A stretch of DNA of 64,000 nucleotides, taken from NCBI GenBank assembly GCA_963682055.1, contig OY821749.1, positions 7,862,336 through 7,926,335 of the forward strand. The letters are read 5' to 3'. The DNA is from Primula veris (taxonomy: Eukaryota > Streptophyta > Magnoliopsida > Ericales > Primulaceae). Position 1 is the first letter of the stretch, and the number at the start of each line of letters is the position of its first letter. Shown in pieces: positions 33,640 through 45,369 of the stretch. Both the position numbers and the translations under genes were made by a program. Below the pieces are notes generated by a model. The model was not told the DNA's origin. It made no database searches and saw only the letters and a program-made list of their open reading frames with translations.

Positions 33640-36600
33640 CGTTATCGGCACTTTGCTCGCGGAGAATAGGATATACGCTCGCGGATATTGGAGATTTTGG
33701 GTATACGCAAGGATATTAAGTATTTATAAACCTTGAGGTTTATCCGGTTTTTTAGGGTTTTGCTACATCGACCTTCACCAACATACCGTGCGTAAGGTAC
33801 CGAATTCAAAACTTAATTTATTCCATATATGTGATCGCACGTATTATTTTACGGATAACTAAAACATGATCAAACTGTCTATAAAAGCCTATTGATATGT
33901 AATATGTATCGTGTACTGTAAAATTGTATTTTTATACACAAAAAAAAAAAAATCAGTAAAAGATATATAATCGGGTTGTAAATCGGAAATTATGTAACTG
34001 TAAAACATGTATTAATCTGTGGGATTAAATCTGTAACAAACTGAAAACCGTAGGACTGTTTTGTAACTTGTCTGAAATTATGGACTGAAGCTGTAATAAT
34101 GCTGTAAATAGATATATAGTTTGCTGAAATTACACGGATAGTCCATGTAGTATATTACATGTATAAAAACAGTATATATGTGTTATAAAAGTCAATATTC
34201 GGTCTAAATATTCATCCACATGCATATATATATTTATTAAAAAGACAAATGAATAAAAATTGCATGTTAATTGAATAAATTGATATGTTTCCATGTATAT
34301 TTAACCACTTTGCATGTTAAAAATTACCATATATAGAATTAATTGGTAGTTAAAAATATATTGCTTGCTTGCATGTTAAAACTACCATGTATAGAATTAT
34401 TTATATGGCAATAAACCGTAGATAATTGATTGATATCTTGTTAGTATAATCAACATATCTTTTGATATTATCATAGATATAAATATCCCATATGGCAGTT
34501 AATTGTTTGATTTGATCTAATTGATTTGATTTGATTTGGTATGATATAATTTGTGTGATTGATAATCCTGAATTGATTTAGTTTATCACCAAATCTACTG
34601 CATGATTAGATATATATCATGAATATATTTTATATTGTCTTGTATATATATGTGGTTATCTAGAATAGCTATATCTGTTATTTATTGTCATGAATGGTAG
34701 AATTGCGAAATCATATATATTCACATTTAAGTTGAAAAAATTATGAATCTTCCCTAAATAGGCTCACCTATTTGGATACGATGTCTAGGAAAGATATAGG
34801 TGGAAGTCGATATCCTAATGAGGTCGGGTTTTAAGTGGCATTCGTGCCCTCCACCCTCACCGTCTTTCCTGGTCGTGTTCAATTAGAGCTACCGAAAGGG
34901 GTTGAGTAAATAATAATTTTCCCGAGTGTGTTTATATAGTGATTTATGTTTCGCCGAATTGGTGTTTCAGTATCGACCCGTCGTTCGATCAATGAGAACC
35001 GATTCACATGAGAAGCAAAACTAATGTTTTCGAACCTGTCGTTTCGAAAAAATGTTTGTGCTTATGCAAACCATAAACATATAAACCAGTCGTTTTATAT
35101 GATAAATATTCCAGAACTCCCAACACATGTTGGATGCCATCTATGATGAGAAAAATCGTAAAATATACTTACGAAATGACTGTTTAAACGTTGATTTTAA
35201 TCCGTCACCACATGTTACTCACCCTGATGTGTGAAAATGTGATGCCCAAATTTTTTTTATTTTTTTTTTGATGCCATCTTTGATGAGTAAAACACGAGTT
35301 TGTTGTTACCCTCAGGATGAATGCTAAGGCGTTGATTTTATTCCGCCGCCACATTTGAGACGTGATGACGTCTATGGTGAACAAATGACTGAAATTGACA
35401 TATTAGAGCAATACTTCACCAAAATACTAGATTGGAAATTGTATTCCATAAGCAGTATCGTGAATTTATATTCACCATGTTCCTTTATCACCCATCTGTT
35501 ATTGGATAAGAAAATTACCCCGGTGAGTAGTTTTAATCCTATTGGGTCAATGGCGAATTGTTTGCCTGATATTAATGCTTTTCGTGTACATTTTTTTCCA
35601 CGAATCGAGAACCGAGACAAGTGTTATTTGTCTCGAACTGTCGCAATCCCGATGAATCGTCTAGCCAAGCGAGATTTTAGACGATCGTCAAAATCGAAAA
35701 CTTGTGGCTCCAAAACAGTAATTGAAAGGAACAATATGGCCCGTTGTCACAAAGCAAGAGATAATGCTCAAAGAGGCAACTCTATGCTATAAAGACAAAG
35801 GTCATGCACGGTTACTCCTTAAATAGTTCAAAACTATTATAAAGGTGAAAAAACCGATGCTAATGTGGTTAATGATAACTGAAAGAAAACTCTTGAGACC
35901 CCCGGTTTTGTGGCTCAAATGAGTTTGATACCTTTCTTTATTGATTTTGATAAATCATTGAGCCATTTTTTTCCGCTCATCTGGATTATGTTTTTTCCAT
36001 TTGGATTATGATTTTTCCATTTGGACATACTTTTGGATTATGGTTTGCCTGTTTACGAAATTTCTCGAAATAATTTAAAGTGTTTTGAGCAAATTACTTT
36101 GACAAATGTGACCAAACTTTAAATTATGAAATTTTAGGCAATACTTGTGGGGTAGTTGATTTTTTTGAAAATAGTGGGTAACAGTGTACCACATAATTTC
36201 ACCAACTACTTGCCTAAAAGAGTACTCAGTGACAACGATTCTGGACCTGTCGTTCCAAATTGAAATCTTTGGTAAAGCCAAATTGATTTGTCAAATATGA
36301 GGCGTTATACTCCTATAGGTCATGTCGTACCTTGTTGAGCTATAAAATATTCGAGAAAACCAGTGTTATCTGGTAATAGCTCATAAAAGAATTGAAATTT
36401 CTTTACATAGCCTCCATTCAATACGACCAAAAGCGTATTTTAGAGGAGTTGAAATGTCTTTCAAGTGGTTGCTACCACATTCTTTAAAGCATTTAAAGTT
36501 ACCTTATCATTTCGCCTGTCGTCGAAATGATAAATGATTTAGATGCTAAGACATGATTGTCTGTACTATCATTCGCCTGTCGTCGATTGATAATAGCATT

Positions 36601-36989
36601 TTGATATTGTGGCATTGACCGGATGAGATATTTCCGGGTCAAAAGACGATGCTTGATTTATAATCGCATCGCATTAGGATTCTCTTTGAGAATATATTTC
36701 GTGATTAATCTGAAATTCATGCTACTAATGCTTTCCTTGAAAGACTAATATGTGTAAAGATCATGAAATGAACTCGTAGAATTCTTGTAAAGAATTGAAT
36801 GAGTTATTGTGGACTTATCCAACCATAAGACGGACCATAAATATAAATGGTTATGGTTGATGCATCGACAATATGGTCACATTTTAATGTTGTCCACATA
36901 AATGCAGCACTTTCTAAACTTTTAGCCCTATCATTAAGTTGATGGCTCATGATCCGGATTATCCTGAAAAGTCTAGTCGACTTGATAAT

Positions 36990-39320
36990 TACGAAGAGTA
37001 AGAATCGAAATTTCGATTTGAATTACTTGAGTTTGGAAATTGAAATTGAACATCCTGTCGATTATGTTCAGACCCAAATGGACTCACGGAAAGTTTGATG
37101 ATGCGAATGCAAATGATTGCACGCACTTCTTGGTCTTGCGCACTAAGATTTATATTTCCGTGTGGGGTCATGCTATTTTGCTGCATTGGTCCGTCTGAGG
37201 CCTATAGTCACTCAAAACACTAAATGCGTACCAGTAGGTTACTGGTTATGAGCCAGACGCCTCATATGAACGCGTGTTTGAGTGCTTAATATTTTGATTG
37301 AGCCGCTATAGTGTTCAAAATATGGACCTCTTAAGGGGACATAAGTCGATTATGAATCTCCTGCCTATCATTTGATAGAGTAACTTTGGCAAGCGATCTA
37401 TTTACCGCATGATATGCGAAAGTGACATCTCTAAGACTGTTCTCCCCATCGTTAGGGGGAGATTTGCATGTTACCGTTGATAAGGAACGACGTGAAGTAA
37501 CGTGACATAACCCACTCAGTCTTAGCTTGATCCCCAAAACTGCACTTAGTGATAAGTAAGTGCATAGACTCCCTCAAGTCTAACTAAATGACAGATGCAT
37601 TTAATGACTTTATGAGATGTCATGAAATCATTTATACCTGCTGCAAAATGTTTGCAAGGATAGACGTCCATGTTGGACGCCGTGTTCCTATCATAACACG
37701 TTGCATTGGCCAAACCCGCCAAGCAAAGGACGCTGTCATCAGCCGTCAGTCTGTCGTCCTTCCCAAGATACGAGGAAGTTGACCGGTTCTTAATTCGTTC
37801 AGCCCCAGAGGTGGTGAACTGAAACTCGTTTGTCGCACGAGATTATAAATGATCTAGGAGATGTGTGTTCCTCCTCATCCTGAGAATTTTGAAATATCTG
37901 TCGATTATGATATCTTAGACGATATTGAAGCGAACGAGACTGTCATTGATTACTTGTTCATATATTCGGTGACGACTGATAATATGAGCAAATTATGACA
38001 GGGAACCATGTAATGTTGCCTGCAGTCAACGTAGAATAGACTGGCCTAATGGAAACTTGCAATCCAAGTAGACTCCTTAGCGAAAGTGTGTTCGGACCTG
38101 TAGCTCCAACACCACCAATGTTAAACGAGTTCGTTTATTTGGTTATTCGTAAGGAAAAGTGATGAGAATAATGAGATTGTAGAATGCTCACCTAGTAGCG
38201 CAAGACTTCCCTCACACCTTGGAATTGATTACGAGATGGTTGATTTCCTTGTAATGGATGTTATAACGGTCCCCTACTTTACTAGTTTAGTAGTTTCTGA
38301 AAAACTGAGTATGCAGCCATGAACGTGGTCACGGTTTTATCTCTATGGGGATTTAGACAAAGAGATATAGATGAAGGTCCATGTGTGACTTCATATGCTT
38401 TAATCAAGTAGTTCCTGACCACGGAACACGATCTCAATTAAATGAGACGTTCACTATATGGATTAATATAATCCGAGCAGATGTGGTATACCCGCCTAAG
38501 TGAGTACTTTATTAGCTTGGGGATACTTGAACAAGTATTATGCCCTTGCGTGTTTTATTACGCGATCCATTTTTGGATTTGCCTTCGAGATGAAGGATCT
38601 TGGGAAGACACGGTACTGACTCGGCCCGATGATCGAGTCCCGTAAAGATTGAATCTAAGTCCATGATTCAGACTACACCCAGAAGGTGTTATGACGTTTT
38701 AGTCATCATGACGCTAAGTCGAGTCTCCCATGATCGTTCGATCACTAGACATTGATATAGACCCAGTCCGTCCCTGATGTGACGATGAAGAGATATTGAA
38801 CCATCATGTTCATATCTAATTACAATAAGCGCATCATTGTACTTGGTCTAATGTGCTCGGACGAACATCTCGTATGCTGTGAATGGTATAGCTCGACACA
38901 GCATCGCGCTAACACGCTGCCATCGAAATGGCACTAAAGACACATTCCCTTACCTTATGATAATTTTGGAAGTGGGCTAGGTTATCCCATTTGCGTCATC
39001 GAGTGTACCTACCCCCTTCGGTACTCGAATTAACGCAACCCTTTTTCGGTTATACCGATGCCGGTTACTTATCAGACCCACATAAGGGATATTCCTAACA
39101 TGGTATGTCTTTACCATTAAGAATAAGGCAATATCTTGGAGGTATTGGAATCACTCTGATCTACTCGTGCTCTATGAGACGACTAGAGAGTGTATATGGC
39201 TTCGAGCTCGTATTAGCCATATTTGAATTACATATGCTCTGTCTCACGATCCAGATAAAACGTATTATTTTAGGACAACTTGTTGTTATCGATCAAGAGA
39301 GACATGACTAGATTATGTTA
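36990..39320 (+). pseudogene. Copia pol remnant (integrase to RNase H)
   Basis: Multiple stops and frame changes separate short matches to copia pol: a WGHAI integrase-C motif, GYEPD, the region before RNase H with ARTNISYAVN-like wording and YTDAGYLSDPHK. Order and strand agree with the LTRs. No gag or intact reverse transcriptase is visible, so large parts are missing. Confidence 0.65.
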
Positions 39321-39354
39321 TTTATCATTTCTTGCCAAAATAAATTTTCACATA

Positions 39355-39945
39355 TGAAGTTTAAGAGCATCCTGTCGAATGCTCGTTTTATTCCACGTTA
39401 TATTTTCTTGCATACAGTCGTGTGCAAGTAAATGAGGCATCCAGTCGAATGCTCGTACTCTTTCTTGGAATATGAAATCTTTGCACCAAGTCGTGTGCAA
39501 GTGAGGGGGAGTATCCAAGTGAATGCTTATTGCACTAATTACTACTTAGTCGAAATCATTGCACCATGTCGTGTGCAAGTGAGTGGGATCATCCAGTCGC
39601 ATGCTCGTGTACTCTTTTTGTCCTTAGACCAAGGTTTTTTTTTCCACTGGGTTTTTCTTGGCAAGGTTTTTAGCGAGACACGTTTCCATCATACCTCACT
39701 TAAGATTGCCCAAATTAGGGTGAGTATCCTGTTGTATACTTCTTACCACTGTGTACTCTTTTGTCATTCGACTAGAGATTTTTTCCACTGGGTTTACTCT
39801 AGGAATGTTTTGATGAGGCACCTGTTTTGTGGTTGATCTCCTACTACTACCACTGTTGCACTCTTTTTCCTTCGATCAGAGATTTTCCCATTGGGTTTGC
39901 TCTGCCAAGGTTTTGATGAGGCACACTGTTTTGTGGTTAGTTAAT
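39355..39945 (+). repeat. short direct repeats in the Copia 3' tail
   Basis: Four units pair CATCC(A/T)GTCGAATGCTCG-type words with TCGTGTGCAAGT at about 39365, 39440, 39510 and 39580. Three units of a TTTTTCC...GATTTTCCCATTGGGTTT...AAGGTTTTGATGAGGCAC type follow at about 39625, 39765 and 39860. The latter resembles the conserved 3' untranslated tail of Ale-type copia elements. Confidence 0.65.
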
Positions 39946-40115
39946 TACATAGAATTTCGGCCTATATCATTCGGCTACACAGTTTCTCCTAGGTACCGAT
40001 TTTGTCCCACAATGGATTTTCCGTCCCTAAGGTTTTTATGTGTTTAGCACTGCGAATGAACTCGACTCATATCGACAGCATGAAGACGAAGAAATCAAGA
40101 CGTCCAAAGGGGGAG

Positions 40116-40349
40116 TGTTGTAGGATATTATTGGTCATCTTAGACCTTACTCTATTGGGCCTATCTTGGGCTTTCCTAGCATATGTAACCATATCCTCTA
40201 TTATATAAAGAGGGTCAGTGGTTTCTTGATGTATCTCTCTATATACTTATATTAATGAATAAACATTTCGTCTGTTGTCTCTCATACCTCTATCTATATC
40301 TATACATATATCTATATATATCTATAACGAGCTAATATGTCACACAACA
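40116..40349 (+). repeat. 3' LTR of the old Copia element
   Basis: 234-bp partner of 33406-33639, preceded directly by the AAAGGGGGAG polypurine tract and followed by AGATA. Confidence 0.9.
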
Positions 40350-40354
40350 AGATA

Positions 40355-41735
40355 TACATTTACTAAATAAAGGTTGATTTGGGTGTCTCCATGGAAACGA
40401 ATATGCTCCCTCCGGAAAAGCCGTAATAGGCTGCTTCCGTCAATAGTATTCAACCACGCAAGAGGAAGAAATCATAAAGGGAATAGATTCCAATTTGAAA
40501 ATTACGTATTATCTCTTCATACAAATATATGTGAAACTACATTTTAAAAACTTTATAATTTACTTAAATATAAATATATATTATTTGATTTATATAATCC
40601 TTATATTCTTCTTTACTACCATTCACCAACAAAACTAAAATCATTAAATAAAACATAAAGAAGAGAGTACATTTTGCATAAAAAAATTTATCCAAAAAGC
40701 CATGAAAAAGAGGAGTATTATAATTTCACCCTATACCTTACTTTAGTTTTTGAGAGATTGAACTAAACTTTAACTTGTCTAAATCTTTAACGAGAAGAGC
40801 TTCGCTGTATCCGAGGTTGCAGCCAAGGGTGCCTTCGCTTGATGTGCCAAAACTTGATTAGCTATTTTTTCCCTTCTTCTGAATGCCCATAACATCATAA
40901 TAATCTAATTACTAGGTCCTTTGATTGCACTTGAAAAACAAAAATGTAAAAAAAAAAAGGAAAATGACAATTTAGTATATATTTAGAAACTTATTTACAA
41001 AAAACCGGTTGTTTTGAACTTGACTTTTTTACAAAAAAAATACATATTTTGTGAATTTATTTACAAACAGGTACATCTCATTAAAAAATCCAAAAAAATA
41101 TTTAAAAATTAAAAACCAAAATTACAAAAGCCAAAATTTTAAAAAATACATTTTTTTATCAAAAAATATGTGTGATCCTGTCTAATACTGTTCAATTCTG
41201 TATGTATAATCATATACAATCTTGTATGTCTAATCATGTTTTAATATTGTCTAATCATGTACAATCAATTCTAATCCTGTTTGATATTATGTACAAATTC
41301 TTTGATATATTTTTTTTACACATGTATCTAATTGCAAATAAGTATATGTAACTAATTGTAAATAAGTACACATATATGATTTTTTTTGTAATTAAATTGA
41401 TCGGTATGTATCTATTTATAAGTCTGCCAATAAAGTTTCTCACGAAAATACATATTAGTTTCATGCATTAAACTAAGTTTGGAAGTCGCGAAAGATATTT
41501 TTTGAATGTAACTATCTTTTCAGGTCCCAAATATGAATTAAGTCTATAATCGTAAATCAGAGTTCGTACTTCTTAGTACTTGTGATTTTGACCTTTTTCT
41601 TTCTTTCTGAGATACATCAAAGTTGTAAGCGGCGAAGCCAACTTTACTATTATGAGGTTGCTAAATACCAAATGTACGTGGTTGTAAGACACATTATTTT
41701 TATATTTTAAGAAATTTCCTTATAGGATAAATATA
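40355..41735. other. non-genic AT-rich DNA
   Basis: No gene is seen. A low-complexity stretch at about 41170-41290 repeats TCTAATCATGT/TCCTGT words. Confidence 0.5.
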
Positions 41736-41740
41736 TAACA

Positions 41741-42001
41741 TTTTTTTAAATGATTAGTATTCGAAACGACTTTTTATCATATTACTCGAAACAAATTAAC
41801 TTATTGGTCTTTTATAAAACTGTAAGTCACGATTACGATTCGTAAATAATTTTTTAAGATAACTAGGCAATTTTCATTTTAAGCAAATTAACCATTTTTT
41901 TAAATGATTAGTACTTGAAACGACATTTATCATGTTACTTGAAACAAATTAATTTATTGACCTTTTATCTATGAATAAGTCACGATTACGGTCAGTAAAT
42001 A
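41741..42001. repeat. two-copy direct repeat (~107 bp)
   Basis: Units at about 41741-41848 and 41896-42001 share TTTTTTAAATGATTAGTA, GAAACAAATTAA and AAGTCACGATTACG. Confidence 0.75.
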
Positions 42002-42137
42002 TTTTTTTTTTTGAGTTAATTAGTTCTCTGGAAATCCAGAGAGCTTGGCCGATCGATCGGTTGTGAATTCCGATTGATCGACATCTGTAAAATTTTCAGA
42101 TTTCAACGCAGGGGCAATTTGATAATTTCACAGTCAA

Positions 42138-42178
42138 ACCGTAAATCTGACTTACGAACCATAAGTCAGATTTACGGT
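42138..42178. repeat. perfect hairpin ACCGTAAATCTGACTTA / TAAGTCAGATTTACGGT
   Basis: A 17-base inverted repeat with a 7-base loop (CGAACCA). It belongs to the CCGTA...TACGG theme of the Mutator-like ends at 4.3, 4.8, 5.2, 47.3 and 49.8 kb. No surrounding element could be delimited. Confidence 0.7.
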
Positions 42179-42281
42179 TCGAAAAAAAAAATTACGGTTT
42201 GAGCATGAAAACATATAAATTGCAGTGGAAAAATCCAGCCTCTTCCCTTTAAGTCAGATGCCCCTCTCTCTCTCCAATATA

Positions 42282-42901
42282 TAGGAGTGACATCGGTTCG
42301 ATACCAAACTTTTTGATTACATACCGATATCATATCAAACTAGTTTGATTTGACAATTTTTATACCATTACCGAACCAAAAACTTCGGTATACCGAACTT
42401 TCAGTATACCAAACTATTCGGTTGATTCGGTTCGGTTTTATTTTTATACCAAACTTTAGAGTTTACAAGTGATGATAGAAAAATGGTGCGTATTGAAAAA
42501 AAAAGATAATATAAAGTTTTAAAAATAATAGATTAAAAATATATATTTATTTATATTATTGTTACATTTATTATTTTATTTACATAAAAGAGTAAACACT
42601 GCTAAAAATTTTTTTAGTAAAGACTATAAAAAAAAATATTATAACTATTTAATATAAAAAGTAATATAAGTATATTATAACAATATTAATAACTAAGTGT
42701 ATATAAATATTTTAGTTTATTTGTCTATATAGTATATTTTAATATCTTGTTTTGAATCGGTACCATACCGAACCGACTTTCAAATATTTGTTCGGTTGTA
42801 CCGTATCGTAATGTCGGTATATCAAACTTTTGGTAGCGACTTGATTGGTTCGATTCCAAAGCGATCGGTTGGTATAAGTCGGTACAAAAAGGTCATCCCT
42901 A
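42282..42901. mobile_element. hAT-like MITE (TAGGAGTGAC ends), no confirmed TSD
   Basis: Ends TAGGAGTGAC and GGTCATCCCTA are inverted, and subterminal sequence is rich in TTCGGTATACCGAA-type words. The adjacent 8-mers CCAATATA and CCATACCT do not match, so the element is old or the boundaries are off. Confidence 0.55.
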
Positions 42902-42909
42902 CCATACCT

Positions 42910-43575
42910 GTATTTCTATTTCATATTTTTACTACAAAATTTATTTCCAATTCGATCAAACTGGTGAAATACTACAGATTCTGTTTTAAACACTTTGTAT
43001 GCACAATTTATGAAATTTAGTTTCATTTACTATTATGTTATATTAAATTTCAAATAAATAATCAATGTAAATGATATAAATTGAAGGGTAAGCATGATTG
43101 AAATTAAAGTCGAAGGTAGTTGAAAAAATTGTGAGTATTTAAAGGATTTCATTATGCTTGATCATGGGTTTTTTTTAATTGATGGAATTTTTTGTTTTTG
43201 ATTGAATGGATCGAGTAAAAAAAAATTGCGGGAAGAATCTAGATCAGTACAATTGTGAGAGAAGAAGAACAACTCAGTTCCTGAGTTTTATGTTTGGAGG
43301 ATTGGAGAAGGTGAGGAGAGAGAATAAAGAAAGGATTATCGTTTAATACCATTTTTTTTGGTTGGACCTTATTTAATACGAGCCTTTGGATCATCCCACT
43401 CATATCTAATGGCTGAGATGGAAACCAGTTAGGATAACTGTTTAAAAAAAAAACAGTCAGATGCCCATCTTCATTTCTTCAACGCTACGTTCCCCACTTT
43501 CCACAAAGTCATAGCATCAGGATTTCACAACCACCGTATATTACCATACACTTGCTATAACTGTTGCTATTTTAG
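42910..43575. other. non-genic DNA
   Basis: AT-rich, no supported gene or repeat. Confidence 0.5.
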
Positions 43576-43578
43576 GTA

Positions 43579-43761
43579 CACTACAAGAAATGTAAGAATA
43601 GTAAGCCACACTCATATGCTATCTCCTGAAAAATGAGTGTCGTTAAATTTAGTAACAATGAACGAATAAAAAATGATGATTACTATATTCTATTACTAAA
43701 TTTAGCGACACTCATTTTAAAAACATAAATTCTTATACTATTTTGACATTTTATGGTAGTG
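43579..43761. mobile_element. CACTA-type MITE, 183 bp
   Basis: Begins CACTACAAGAAATGT and ends ACATTTTATGGTAGTG, with a 3-bp target duplication GTA at 43576-43578 and 43762-43764. The interior has a strong inverted repeat (AATGAGTGTCGTTAAATTTAG against CTAAATTTAGCGACACTCATT), so the whole can fold. All of this fits a deletion derivative of a CACTA (En/Spm) transposon. Confidence 0.82.
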
Positions 43762-43764
43762 GTA

Positions 43765-44690
43765 ACAGTAGATATAGAATTTGCAACAAAATTGTGTTAG
43801 TGTCCTAACGTTTTCCTAATGTCGAAGTATGACCACAACACTTACTCGAAAAACAATTAATTGGAGGCCGGTACCTTTTTTAAGAGAATTATTACGTTTT
43901 AGTACCCTTTGTATTTTTTTTATCAGCATAAGTTAGGTTATTCTAACATTTTAATTTGATTTTGGTATTCTATACTCTAAATATAAAAGAGATACAAATT
44001 CTAGTTTTGCTCATTAACTTATTACACTTTCTCTCTCTATAAATTATATCTCCAACTACTCCAAGAAAAACTTATGTCGTTATCGCGACTTCCATTGCCA
44101 GAACTCCGCCTTTGCCACCGAAGCTCCGCCTGCCTCCTCCGCCAAGCTCCGATGATGGACTGCAGCGAGGGCCTCTATCATCCTCCTCCTCCTCCTCTCT
44201 CTTTCTATACATATATAGAGAGAGAGATAGATAGAGATAAAGATCTAAATAACCACCACAACAATATCTCCGCCATCATCTCCGCCTTGCTCCATCGTTT
44301 CTCTCTCTTTTTCGTCGTAACGATGTCTTTGGTGGTGGCAGAGCGTATTTATGACCGCTCGCGGCGGCGGTCCCAATTTCAAAGAAACCCTAGTTGTAAA
44401 TGGTGCAGGGAATGTTTTTATAAATTTGAAAGAAATTTAGAAAAAAAATCAATTTGGTCTTTTAGTATTTAGATATTTTGTAACTGCGACCTAAAATGAT
44501 AAAAGCAAACAAATTTCATTCAATTTTGAATTACATTTTTTTAATCCTTAATGTACTTTTGAGTGTTTTTACATATTAATTCCCAAATTTTTTTGTATTA
44601 AACTATCAAAAAAATATATTACATTATAAAAAACGTACTCATTCGTGATTTTTTTAGACTGTCTATTAAATCATCAAGAACATCATATTG
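43765..44690. other. non-genic; 132-codon open frame at 44074-44472 not supported
   Basis: A TATAAATTA at about 44037 precedes an ATG at 44074 by 37 bases. The 132-residue frame has low-complexity Pro and charged runs and no recognised domain, and the GCCGCC-rich stretch could be a decayed 5' leader. It is left as unproven. Confidence 0.35.
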
Positions 44691-45365
44691 GATTTTCTAT
44701 TAGCTTGTCAATTTTTTTTTGTAAGATTGTCTACTATAATGTCAAATATATTATATTAGATTTTCAAGAAAAATGTATTAGATTGTCAAGAAAATTGTAT
44801 TAGATTGTCAAAAAAATTGCATTAGATTGTCACAAAAATTGTATTAGATTGTCAAATTTTTTGTATTAGATTGTCAAAAATATTGTTTAGATTGTAAAAA
44901 AAAACGTATTAGATTATCAAATTTTTTGTATTAAATTGTCAAAAAAATTGGATTAAATTGTCTATTAGATTGTCATAAAAATTACATTAGATTGTCAAAA
45001 AAATTGTATTAAATTGTCCATTAGATTGTCAAAAAAAATGGTATTAAATTACCCAAAAAAAGTAATTAGATTGTCAAAAAAATGGTATTAGATTGTTAAA
45101 AAAATGGTATTATATTTTCTATTAGATTGACAAAAATTTGTATTAGATTGTCGAGAATTTGCATTATATTTTGAAAAAGTTTGTATTAGACTGTAAAAAA
45201 AAATGTATTAAATTGTCAAGAAATTTGTATTAAATTGCTAAAAAAAAATTATTAGATTGTCAAATTTTTTATAAAAGATTGTCTATTAGATTGCCAAATA
45301 AATTATATTAGATTTAAAAAAAAAATGTATTAGATTGCAAATAAATGTATTAGATAACAATTTTT
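44690..45365. repeat. AT-rich minisatellite, ~22-bp unit
   Basis: More than twenty degenerate units of ATTAGATTGTCAAAAAAATT with variation in the A and T runs. It is non-coding. Confidence 0.85.
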
Positions 45366-45369
45366 TTTC

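Larger units (their letters stand above)
33406..40349 (+). mobile_element. old Copia (Ale-like) element with ruined interior
   Basis: 6944 bp with LTRs at 33406-33639 and 40116-40349 (TGTTGTAGGA...CACACAACA) and a target duplication AGATA at 33401-33405 and 40350-40354. By eye the LTRs differ at about 16 of 234 positions. The left LTR is followed by CGTTATCGGCAC; a polypurine tract AAAGGGGGAG precedes the right LTR, so the element reads on the plus strand. Recognisable coding islands are short: SVWGHAI near 37155, GYEPDASHM near 37230, a YAVN region near 38870 and YTDAGYLSDPHK near 39050. These are copia integrase and RNase H wording in order. The rest is full of stops. Confidence 0.88.

Noticed and set aside
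35355..35792. 145-codon open frame inside the old Copia element
   Set aside because: A chance frame in decayed retroelement DNA; at most a distant trace of gag, too weak to call.
44074..44472. 132-codon frame with upstream TATA-like sequence
   Set aside because: Low-complexity composition, no domain recognised, no homologue recalled; kept only as a note in the features.
44690..45365. CRISPR-like regularly spaced repeats
   Set aside because: Units are contiguous and degenerate with no unique spacers, in plant nuclear DNA; it is a minisatellite.
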